Of a stretch of 7,517 bases of DNA, positions 1-7,479 are shown one piece after another. Source of the stretch: Actinomycetota bacterium (GTDB lineage Bacteria; Actinomycetota; Thermoleophilia; Solirubrobacterales; Solirubrobacteraceae); contig CAJCIJ010000360.1 of NCBI GenBank assembly GCA_903970315.1, forward strand, positions 1 through 7,517, in the 5' to 3' direction. A program made the position numbers and the translations under genes. The notes beneath the pieces are model-generated. The model was not told where the DNA came from, did no database searches, and was given only the letters and a program-made list of their open reading frames with translations. How positions within the stretch are numbered: position 1 is the stretch's first letter; every line of letters starts with the position of its first letter.

Positions 1-101
1 GCGTCCAGCGGTCGGGCTTTGGCCGCGAGGGTGGGTTCGAGGGCATAGATGAGTACCTGGAGACCAAGTACGTGGCGATCGCGACCCCGCCGGCTCCGTA
101 G
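1..101 (+). CDS. Aldehyde dehydrogenase, C-terminal end only (5' part outside window)
   Basis: Reading in the frame that starts at base 3 gives about 32 residues ending at a TAG at 99-101. They contain SGFGREGGFEGIDEYLETKY, the classic C-terminal signature of the NAD(P)-dependent aldehyde dehydrogenase superfamily: the 'SGxGREGG..G...Y.E.K' segment that closes the subunit and contributes to the oligomerisation strand. The 'YLETKYVAI' ending most resembles succinate-semialdehyde dehydrogenases of the GabD type, but so short a fragment cannot fix the substrate. The catalytic Cys and Glu and the Rossmann fold lie outside the window. The gene runs in the same direction as everything downstream but is 207 bp from the next start, so it is probably a separate transcription unit. 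The family call is confident; the subfamily is a guess. Confidence 0.85.
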   Translation, partial: VQRSGFGREGGFEGIDEYLETKYVAIATPPAP

Positions 102-125
102 GTCAACGCGCCCGTCCGGACCATC

Positions 126-143
126 CGTCCAGCGAGCTGGACG
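126..143 (+). other. Small perfect hairpin downstream of the aldehyde dehydrogenase gene
   Basis: CGTCCAG (126-132) and CTGGACG (137-143) form a 7-bp perfect stem around a CGAG loop, 25 bp after the dehydrogenase stop. It could end that transcript, but no T-rich run follows, so a terminator role is weak. The rest of 102-297 shows no gene. It has a less GC-rich patch at about 178-210 that may contain the promoter of the next gene, but no convincing -35/-10 pair is visible. Confidence 0.35.
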
Positions 144-297
144 CGTCTAAAGCACCGGCTCAGCGCCGCCGACGGTCAAGACAACGGAATAGTCGTAAAA
201 GGCAAACCCGTCGCGAGGCGGGGGCGCAAAGCCAGGGGTCTCAAGTAGACAGCCCAGCTGCCGACCTCAATGGAGCGTCGCTTCGCGATGCCGACAC

Positions 298-302
298 GGA
301 GG
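298..302 (+). promoter_or_regulatory. Shine-Dalgarno site that decides the start of the 309-932 gene
   Basis: GGAGG at 298-302 lies six bases before the ATG at 309. Two earlier in-frame ATGs (270 and 288) have no purine-rich site at a suitable distance. Using them would add 13 residues in front of an otherwise standard signal peptide. The site therefore favours 309 as the start. Confidence 0.75.
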
Positions 303-308
303 TCCAAC

Positions 309-932
309 ATGCCATACATCACTCGCCCGCGGCAGATACGTACTGCCGCTGTCGCCGTGCTCGGAGCCGCGTCACTGTGCGCCGCCGCCCCGGCGATTGC
401 CAGCGCCGAAACAGCGGCGTGTCCGACCCAGTCGTCGGCGACGTTGCTGCAGAAGCTTGGAGACGGGTCAAACTACTTCACCCTTCCGGGATCAGCCTTT
501 GAAGCGGGCGCCACGGGATGGTCGCTGACCTCCGCATCGCTGGTCGGCGAAGGCAATCCGTTCCTGGGCAGCAGCCACTCGCTGGTGCTTGGGGGGACCA
601 GTGAAGCGATCTCGCCGAAGTTCTGCGTCAGCAGCGAAGAGCCGACGTTCCGCTTCTTCGTCCGCCGCACCGGCGGGAGCTCGCTGGGCCAGCTGTTTGT
701 GTACCTGCGCTGGACCGACAAGCTGGGACTCAAGCTGGAAGTGCCCGCCGGCCTGGTGCTGACGGGGCAGAACTACAACAGCTCGTGGACGTTGACGCCA
801 GTGATGTCGCTCGCAAAGGCGATGGTGATGCTCAGCGGCGAAAAGACCGCCGAAGTGCAGATCCGGTTCCAGTCGATCCTGGGCGCCACCTGGGCCGTTG
901 ACGGCGTCTACATCGATCCCTACAGCCGCTAA
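309..932 (+). CDS. Small secreted protein of unknown function (Sec signal peptide, beta-rich)
   Basis: A 207-residue protein, read from the ATG preceded by GGAGG. Residues 1-33 form a signal peptide: basic start (RPRQIR), hydrophobic Ala/Val/Leu core, and an Ala-Ser-Ala site with cleavage predicted after residue 33. The mature part has two cysteines (38 and 96) that could form a disulphide. It has a 'GWSL' segment near residues 70-73, a 'CVSSEEPTFRFFVRRTG' strand-like segment at 96-112, and ends 'WAVDGVYIDPYSR'. The alternating hydrophobic pattern, the Gly-rich turns and the closing 'W.VDGVYIDPY' resemble jelly-roll, carbohydrate-binding-like folds, and I recall similar exported orphans in Solirubrobacterales. 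No catalytic motif, membrane anchor or sortase signal is visible. It lies 84 bp upstream of the first cyclic-di-GMP gene, separated by a strong hairpin, so it is probably transcribed alone. The coding and export calls are firm; the function is unknown. Confidence 0.88.
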   Translation: MPYITRPRQIRTAAVAVLGAASLCAAAPAIASAETAACPTQSSATLLQKLGDGSNYFTLPGSAFEAGATGWSLTSASLVGEGNPFLGSSHSLVLGGTSEAISPKFCVSSEEPTFRFFVRRTGGSSLGQLFVYLRWTDKLGLKLEVPAGLVLTGQNYNSSWTLTPVMSLAKAMVMLSGEKTAEVQIRFQSILGATWAVDGVYIDPYSR

Positions 933-937
933 GCGGC
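925..937 (+). other. Short hairpin with the stop codon as its loop
   Basis: GCCGC (925-929) pairs with GCGGC (933-937), and the three loop bases are the TAA stop of the secreted-protein gene. Five pairs are few and could be chance in GC-rich DNA. It is recorded because the collagen-like gene ends in the same way with a much stronger palindrome. Confidence 0.35.
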
Positions 938-966
938 GGTTGGGAGGCACAACATCGCGGTAACCG

Positions 967-993
967 GCGCCCAGGGTCTCATGCCCTGGGCGC
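967..993 (+). terminator. 10-bp perfect hairpin between the secreted-protein gene and the first GGDEF/HD-GYP gene
   Basis: GCGCCCAGGG (967-976) is exactly complementary to CCCTGGGCGC (984-993), with a 7-base loop. One more G-T pair (966/994) can extend it. It lies 34 bp after the stop of the upstream gene and 23 bp before the ATG of the next. No U-run follows, so by the enterobacterial rule it is incomplete. Actinobacterial terminators often lack the U-tract, and the position is right for one. An alternative is an RNA structure in the 5' leader of the downstream gene, if that transcript starts further upstream. Confidence 0.6.
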
Positions 994-998
994 TGTGA

Positions 999-1006
999 GC
1001 CGAAAC
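999..1006 (+). promoter_or_regulatory. Shared GCCGAAAC element 18 bases before the start of the first GGDEF/HD-GYP gene
   Basis: GCCGAAAC begins exactly 18 bases before the ATG at 1017, and the same octamer begins exactly 18 bases before the ATG of the paralogue at 5002. It resembles the GCCGATAA -10 box used by FliA/WhiG-type sigma factors (6 of 8 bases), but no TAAA-like -35 is seen at the expected distance here. The octamer also occurs once inside a coding region (405-412), so on its own it is weak evidence. It may be a promoter element or simply inherited from the gene duplication. Confidence 0.25.
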
Positions 1007-1016
1007 GTTCAATGAC

Positions 1017-3446
1017 ATGACAGGCTCGTCAGTGGATGACGTGCGGTCGACCGACCCCGTCGAGCGGCTGCTGGAGGACTCTTGGGAGTCCCGCTCGCGA
1101 CGGCTCAGCCGGCGCGAGGTCGTCGTCGAGGCCGCCGCGGCGATCCTCTTTATCTGCGCGGCTGTGCCGCTCGCGCTGCTGGCGCCCGGAGTGCGCTCGC
1201 TCGACGTCCCGCTCGCGGTGGCGCTCGTGGCGCTGTACTCGCTGGCCTCGCGGCTGGTCAAGTTCCCGATCGGCGCCGGCTACGTGGTGCCGTCATGGAT
1301 CGTGCTCGCGCCCATGCTGCTGTTGCTGCCGCCGAGGCTCGTGCCGTTGCTGGTGGCGCTGGGCCTGGTGCTTGGCACGGTCGGCCAGGTCGCCGCCCGT
1401 CGCATTGGGCCCGAGCGCGTGCTGGCGTCGGTGCCGGATGCGATTCATGCGCTGGGCCCCGCGCTGGTGCTCGTCCTTGCCCTGCCGGCCTCGGGCGTCC
1501 ATCTGGCGGTCGTCTACGCGGCGGCGTTTGCGGCGGGGTGCCTGCTGGACCTGCTCTCGGCGACCGTGCGCGAGTCAACGATGCTTGGAGTTCGACCGCG
1601 TATCCAGCTGCGCGTGATCGCGCTGGTGTGGCTGATCGACGCCTGCCTGGCGCCGCTGGGCCTGATGGTGGCCAACACGGCGCGTGCCGAACCCGTGGCC
1701 GTGGGCCTGGCTGTGCCCCTGATCTTCCTCTTCGTGCTCATTTCGCGGGACCGCAGCGCCCGGATCGAGCAGGCTCACAGGCGCCTCGACCTCGTGGCCC
1801 ATGAGCGCGCCCGACTGCAGACGGCGGTAGGTCGCCTGGGCGATGCGCTGGCCGCCAAGCTCGATCTGGATGCGCTCACAGAGATCGTCCTACGGGGCTC
1901 GGTGGAGGCGCTGGATGCCGACGCAGGGCGCCTGACACTGAGCGGAGCACTTGCGCCGCGCGAGCTCGACGTGGGGTCAACGCCGGAGGTCGTCGATGCC
2001 CTGCGGACCGCCACCAACTCGGCCGACGTTGACGAGCAGTCCTGCCAGGTGGAGCGCGGCGGCGCGTGGGCGCTGGCCCTTCCATTCGGATTCGCCGGTA
2101 CCGGCGGCTGGGCGCACGGCGCGCTGGCGGTGGCACGGGTTGGGCGAGCATTCGGCGAGGACGAGGTGGCGGTGCTGCACGGGCTGGTCGACCGCGCCCG
2201 CCAGGCCGCCGCTGACATCGTCGCTCACGAGGTCTTGCGTGAGCAGGCCTTCACGGATGCGCTGACCGGACTTGGCAACAGGCGCCGGCTAGCAAACGAT
2301 CTCGACGAGCGGCTGATGGCCTCATCGGGGCCCCGGCCACTTGTGCTGCTGCTCTTTGACCTCGATGGGTTCAAGGGCTACAACGACACCTTCGGGCATC
2401 TCGCCGGCGACGCCATGCTGGCGCGGCTCGGCGACAAGCTGCGGGGCGCCACGGCGACGATGGGCACCGCGTATCGGTTGGGGGGCGATGAGTTCTGCGC
2501 GCTGCTCACGGTCAGGCCCGATCGGATTCGGCCAGTGGTCGAACGGGTTGCATCCGCGCTGGAGGAGCACGGGGGCAACTTTGCGGTCGCTCCGTCCTAC
2601 GGGGCTGTGCTCATGCCCCACGAGGCCAAGAACCTCGACTATGCGCTCCAGCTGGCCGACGAGCGGATGTACACGCTGAAGCGTGGCCGGCCGTCGGCCG
2701 TCGGCGATCAGACCCGAGACGTGCTGATCCGAATCATGCAGGCCAAGCAGCCCGCCCTCCAGGAGCACTCGATTCGTGTTGCCGGCCTGAGCCGCCGGGT
2801 GGGCTTTCGCCTGGGCCTCACCGGGCAGGCACTCACGGAGCTTGCGCGGGCCGCCGAACTGCACGACGTTGGCAAGGTTGGGATCCCCGATGCGATCCTC
2901 GACAAGCCCGAACGCCTCGACGCGGCCGAGTGGGAGTTCATGCAGCAGCACACTGTCTTGGGGGAGCGCATCCTCACGGCTTCCACGGCGTTGCGACCGG
3001 TGTCAGCGATTGTTCGCGCCACGCACGAGCGTTGGGATGGCGGCGGCTATCCCGACGGACTGCGCGAACAGGAGATACCGCTCGGCTCGCGGATCATCGC
3101 CGTGTGCGATGCCTACGAGGTGATGACGACCGACCGTTGCTACCGGCAGCGTCTCGGGCACGACGTGGCGTGCGCCGAGCTGCGCCGCCAAGCCGGTAAG
3201 CAGTTTGACCCCGTGGCTGTCGCCACGTTGCTCGCCGAGCTGGACGCCGACGTCGCAGATGTTCCCGTGCCGGCTGCCGGCTCAGGCTCGGGTCGCCTGG
3301 CCCTACCCACAACCGCAGGCCAGGCCGAACAGCTCAACGCGCAGCGCGCCGAGGTGGTCGCGGCGTACCTGAGTGCGGCGCTCAGACACGAGCAGGAGCA
3401 AAGGTCCAGCAACGGGCAGCCCCCAGTGGGCGCCGACAGCCGTTGA
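1017..3446 (+). CDS. Membrane-bound GAF-GGDEF-HD-GYP protein (predicted diguanylate cyclase plus c-di-GMP phosphodiesterase), copy 1
   Basis: An 809-residue protein. A basic cytoplasmic N-terminus is followed by about seven or eight hydrophobic segments (roughly 36-56, 61-80, 89-105, 107-126, 144-158, 161-181, 197-219, 227-243), a charged linker helix (244-285), a GAF-like domain (about 275-402), GGDEF (about 410-557) and HD-GYP (about 565-745). The cyclase site is intact: metal-binding FDLD (447-450), N456 and D465 for guanine, and GGDEF at 489-493. The inhibitory RxxD (expected at 480-483) reads ATMG, so product inhibition at that site is not expected. The HD-GYP part has H584, HD 616-617 with K620, H645, H670, GYP 677-679 and D698. 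The usual 'HHE' is 'THE', and 'RPYR' is 'RCYR'. It may therefore both make and hydrolyse c-di-GMP at the inner face of the membrane; which activity dominates cannot be read from sequence. After a low-complexity linker it ends with a helix (776-789) also found in the paralogue. No clear Shine-Dalgarno site precedes the ATG, but the start aligns exactly with copy 2. Confidence 0.93.
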   Translation: MTGSSVDDVRSTDPVERLLEDSWESRSRRLSRREVVVEAAAAILFICAAVPLALLAPGVRSLDVPLAVALVALYSLASRLVKFPIGAGYVVPSWIVLAPMLLLLPPRLVPLLVALGLVLGTVGQVAARRIGPERVLASVPDAIHALGPALVLVLALPASGVHLAVVYAAAFAAGCLLDLLSATVRESTMLGVRPRIQLRVIALVWLIDACLAPLGLMVANTARAEPVAVGLAVPLIFLFVLISRDRSARIEQAHRRLDLVAHERARLQTAVGRLGDALAAKLDLDALTEIVLRGSVEALDADAGRLTLSGALAPRELDVGSTPEVVDALRTATNSADVDEQSCQVERGGAWALALPFGFAGTGGWAHGALAVARVGRAFGEDEVAVLHGLVDRARQAAADIVAHEVLREQAFTDALTGLGNRRRLANDLDERLMASSGPRPLVLLLFDLDGFKGYNDTFGHLAGDAMLARLGDKLRGATATMGTAYRLGGDEFCALLTVRPDRIRPVVERVASALEEHGGNFAVAPSYGAVLMPHEAKNLDYALQLADERMYTLKRGRPSAVGDQTRDVLIRIMQAKQPALQEHSIRVAGLSRRVGFRLGLTGQALTELARAAELHDVGKVGIPDAILDKPERLDAAEWEFMQQHTVLGERILTASTALRPVSAIVRATHERWDGGGYPDGLREQEIPLGSRIIAVCDAYEVMTTDRCYRQRLGHDVACAELRRQAGKQFDPVAVATLLAELDADVADVPVPAAGSGSGRLALPTTAGQAEQLNAQRAEVVAAYLSAALRHEQEQRSSNGQPPVGADSR

Positions 3447-3488
3447 GCCCGCCCGACGGCCGTTTGATCGCCGACAGTCGCTGAGCCC
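3432..3488 (+). repeat. Three tandem degenerate 19-bp units spanning the stop codon of copy 1
   Basis: Units at 3432-3450, 3451-3469 and 3470-3488. The first and third match at 17 of 19 positions (GCCGACAG, then C/T, CG, then T/C, TGAGCCC). The middle one is more diverged and needs a small shift (GCCCGACGGCCGTTTGATC). The first unit contains the last codons and the TGA stop; the other two are non-coding. This looks like a small local tandem duplication at the 3' end of the gene. The remaining 103 bp up to the collagen-like gene show no clear promoter or strong terminator. Confidence 0.5.
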
Positions 3489-3567
3489 CCGACATAGGTC
3501 CAACACGTCCAGCCTTTTGTTGGGGCAGGAGCTGCGCAATCCGAAGTGATTTAGGGAGTGCGTCTGA

Positions 3568-4920
<1,353 letters not shown>

Positions 4921-4963
4921 GGCCGTTTAGGCTAGGACATTGGTGGTTTCGGGGGCGGATCTT

Positions 4964-4991
4964 TAAGGCCGCGCGCAGGTTTGGCCGAAAC
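4964..4991 (+). promoter_or_regulatory. Possible FliA/WhiG-like promoter before copy 2 (TAAG, 16 bases, GCCGAAAC)
   Basis: TAAG at 4964-4967 and GCCGAAAC at 4984-4991 are 16 bases apart. This resembles the TAAA / GCCGATAA arrangement of FliA and WhiG sigma-factor promoters (3 of 4 and 6 of 8 bases). If real, transcription would start only a few bases before the ATG at 5002, giving a nearly leaderless mRNA and explaining the lack of a ribosome-binding site. The octamer sits at the same distance from the start in copy 1, but the -35-like part does not. Suggestive only. Confidence 0.28.
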
Positions 4992-5001
4992 CGAGCCTGC
5001 G

Positions 5002-7434
5002 ATGCCCGAGCCCTGTCTTGACGACGTCCGCGCGAGCGACCCGGTTGAGCACCTGCTGGAGGTCTCATGGGAGGCGCGCTCGCGCCGAGTCGGCCGCCGT
5101 GAGCTGATCGTCGAGAGCGTGGCCGCTGCGCTGTTTTTGGCCTGCGCCATCCCGCTAGCGGTCCTGTCGTTGCAGCAGCACACCCTCGATGTGGGGCTGG
5201 CGGCGGGGTTGGTGGGGCTGTACGCGCTGGTGTGCACGGTGCCCAGGTTTCCCATCGGTGCCGGGTATGTCGTGCCGTCGTGGCTGGGTCTGGTGCCGAT
5301 GCTCGTGCTTCTGCCCCCGGGGGTCGTTCCACTCCTGGTGGCCGCTGCGCTGGTGATCGGCACGTTGGGTCAGGTGGTCGCCAAAAAGGCGGGCATCGAG
5401 CGCGTGCTCCTGTCGGTACCCGACGCCTGGCACGCCTTGGGGCCGGCGGCGGTTCTGATGATTGCGCTGCCCGCGCGAGGCTGGCCGCTGGCCGGGATAT
5501 ACGTGGCGGCGTTTGTGGCCGCCTGTGCCTTGGACCTCGTCTCGGCCACCGTGCGCGAGGCGACGATGTTGGGGGTGCGGCCGCGCATCCAGATGCGAGT
5601 GATCGCGCTGGTGTGGCTGATCGACGCGTGCTTGGCGCCGCTGGGCCTGATGGTGGCGGACATCGCACGCAACGAACCTGCCGCCGTTGCACTGATCGTG
5701 CCGCTGATGTTCCTGTTCGTGCTCATCTCACGCGATCGCACCGCGCGCATCGAGCAGGCGCTTCGGCGACTGGACCTGGTTGCCCACGAGCGTGCGCGGC
5801 TGCAGACGGCAGTCGGTCGTCTCGGCGACGCCCTGGCGGCCAAGCTCGACCTCGATGCACTCACGGACATCGTCCTGCAGGGCTCGGTGGAGGCGCTTGA
5901 CGCTGACGCCGGCCGCCTGACCTTGACCGGGGGATTGAGCCCGCGCGAGCTTGAGGTGGGCTCAACGCCGCAGGTGGCCGACGCGCTGCGCGTAGCCGCC
6001 GATTCGGCTGACAGCTCCGAGCAGTCCTGTCAGGTTGAGCGCAACGGGGCTTGGGCGTTGGCGCTCCCGTTTGGGTTCTCCGGTGTTGGCGGCTGGGCGC
6101 ACGGAGCACTCGCCGTCGCGCGCGTGGGCCGAGCGTTTGGGGACGACGAGGTTGGGGTCATTCACGGGCTCGTGGAACGAGCAAGGCAGGCGGCTGCCGA
6201 CATCGTGGCGCACCAGGTTCTGCGTGAGCAGGCATTCACCGATCCGCTGACTGGGCTTGGCAACCGGCGCAAGCTAGCCGCGGACCTGGAGGAGCGCCTG
6301 AGGGCCACTTCCTCCTCGCGGCCCCTGGTCTTATTGCTCTTCGATCTGGACGGGTTCAAGGGCTACAACGACACGTTTGGGCACCTCGCGGGCGACGCAA
6401 TGCTCACGCGCCTGGGCGGCAAGCTCGCGAGCGTCACCGCCACCATGGGCTCGGCCTACAGGCTTGGTGGCGATGAGTTCTGCGCGCTGTTGGCGCTGAA
6501 GCCGTCGCAGGTGGACGAGGTGATCTCCAGGGTAGGTGCGTCGCTTGAGGAGCGCGGCGGCAACTTCGCCGTGGGGGCGTCCTACGGCGCTGTGCTCATG
6601 CCACAGGAGGCCACGAACCTCGACTATGCGCTCCAGCTGGCCGACGAGCGGATGTACACGCTCAAACGCGGCCGGCCGTCGGCAGTCGGCGATCAGACCC
6701 GCGACGTCCTGATCCGGATCATGCAAGCCAAGCAGCCGGCCCTGCAGGAGCACTCGATCCGCGTGGCGGCGCTCAGCCGGCGCGTGGGCTACCGGGTGGG
6801 CCTGACCGGCCAGGAGCTGACCGACCTGGCTCGGGCTGCCGAACTGCACGATGTTGGCAAGGTCGGTATTCCCGACGCGATTCTCGAAAAGACTGAGCCG
6901 CTGGACGCGGCGGAGTGGGAGTTCATGCAGCAACACACGGTGCTTGGCGAGCGAATCCTCAGTGCGTCTCCTGCGCTCAGGCCCGTGTCCTCGATGGTGC
7001 GTTCCTCACACGAGCGCTGGGACGGCCACGGCTACCCGGACGCCCTGCGCGAATGCGAGATCCCGCTGGGGTCCCGAATCATCGCCGTGTGCGACGCCTA
7101 TGAGGTCATGACGACAGACCGCTGCTACCGCAAGCGGCTCGGCCACGAGGTGGCGTGCGAAGAGCTGCGCCGCCAGGCCGGACACCAGTTCGACCCTGAC
7201 GCCGTGGCGGCGCTGCTTGCGGAGCTCGAGGCGGTGGGCCCAACGCCCGAGGCAGACCTGGCAGCGGCGTCTGAAACAAGCCGCAGGCTCCGCGCCGGCG
7301 CGCCGGCGCCACCGGCCGACCTGGGGACCCAGCGGGCCGAGGTGGTCTCGGCGTACCTGCGAGCAGCACTGGGGCAGAACGAGGTGCCTGTCGGCGCGCC
7401 AAGCGGCCAGGGCCTCCAGCTGAACACGATCTGA
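5002..7434 (+). CDS. Membrane-bound GAF-GGDEF-HD-GYP protein (predicted diguanylate cyclase plus c-di-GMP phosphodiesterase), copy 2
   Basis: An 810-residue paralogue of the gene at 1017. From the ATG at 5002 it aligns without a gap to residue 740, about 79% identical by hand count, so residue numbers match. An upstream in-frame TTG (4981) would add seven residues with no counterpart in copy 1. It has the same architecture: about eight membrane segments (36-243), linker helix, GAF (about 275-402), GGDEF (410-557, motif 489-493) and HD-GYP (565-745). N456 and D465 are present, so GTP is the expected substrate. The inhibitory-site position again reads ATMG. The HD-GYP ligands H584, H616-D617, H645, H670 and D698 are present, with 'SHE' for 'HHE', GYP at 677-679 and 'RCYR' for 'RPYR'. 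Divergence is concentrated in membrane segments 1-3, in 331-340 and 501-514, and in the tail after 742. The cyclase core and 541-580 are nearly or fully unchanged. A helix at 777-790 repeats that of copy 1. It follows the collagen-like gene by 93 bp, beyond a strong terminator. Confidence 0.93.
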   Translation: MPEPCLDDVRASDPVEHLLEVSWEARSRRVGRRELIVESVAAALFLACAIPLAVLSLQQHTLDVGLAAGLVGLYALVCTVPRFPIGAGYVVPSWLGLVPMLVLLPPGVVPLLVAAALVIGTLGQVVAKKAGIERVLLSVPDAWHALGPAAVLMIALPARGWPLAGIYVAAFVAACALDLVSATVREATMLGVRPRIQMRVIALVWLIDACLAPLGLMVADIARNEPAAVALIVPLMFLFVLISRDRTARIEQALRRLDLVAHERARLQTAVGRLGDALAAKLDLDALTDIVLQGSVEALDADAGRLTLTGGLSPRELEVGSTPQVADALRVAADSADSSEQSCQVERNGAWALALPFGFSGVGGWAHGALAVARVGRAFGDDEVGVIHGLVERARQAAADIVAHQVLREQAFTDPLTGLGNRRKLAADLEERLRATSSSRPLVLLLFDLDGFKGYNDTFGHLAGDAMLTRLGGKLASVTATMGSAYRLGGDEFCALLALKPSQVDEVISRVGASLEERGGNFAVGASYGAVLMPQEATNLDYALQLADERMYTLKRGRPSAVGDQTRDVLIRIMQAKQPALQEHSIRVAALSRRVGYRVGLTGQELTDLARAAELHDVGKVGIPDAILEKTEPLDAAEWEFMQQHTVLGERILSASPALRPVSSMVRSSHERWDGHGYPDALRECEIPLGSRIIAVCDAYEVMTTDRCYRKRLGHEVACEELRRQAGHQFDPDAVAALLAELEAVGPTPEADLAAASETSRRLRAGAPAPPADLGTQRAEVVSAYLRAALGQNEVPVGAPSGQGLQLNTI

Positions 7435-7451
7435 CAGCCGCGGGCCGCTAG

Positions 7452-7479
7452 GGTTTGGCCGACCTTGGGCCGGACCTTT
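7452..7479 (+). terminator. Probable terminator after copy 2
   Basis: GGTTTGGCC (7452-7460) pairs with GGCCGGACC (7468-7476): nine pairs including two G-T, with a 7-base loop, followed by TTT. It lies 17 bp after the TGA stop (7432-7434). Position and T-run fit an intrinsic terminator, though the stem is only moderately stable. Confidence 0.5.

Noticed and set aside
148..175. TAAA (148-151), 16 bases, GCCGACGG (168-175) as a WhiG-like promoter for the secreted-protein gene
   Set aside because: The second box matches only 5 of 8 consensus bases, and GCCGA is common in such GC-rich DNA; nothing independent supports it.
270..308. Earlier ATG starts (270, 288) for the secreted-protein gene
   Set aside because: They lack a ribosome-binding site and put 13 extra residues before a normal signal peptide; GGAGG at 298-302 points to 309.
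1036..1804. Alternative-frame open frames inside the GGDEF/HD-GYP genes (Arg/Ala-rich)
   Set aside because: They are typical of GC-rich coding DNA, with no domain, no ribosome site, and complete overlap with a well-supported gene.
3500..3523. CCAACA / TGTTGG hairpin as terminator of copy 1
   Set aside because: Only six pairs around a 12-base loop, with no T-run after it; too weak to call.
4981..5001. TTG at 4981 as the start of copy 2
   Set aside because: It adds seven residues with no match in copy 1, whereas the ATG at 5002 gives an end-to-end register with copy 1, and the GCCGAAAC element then sits at the same distance in both.
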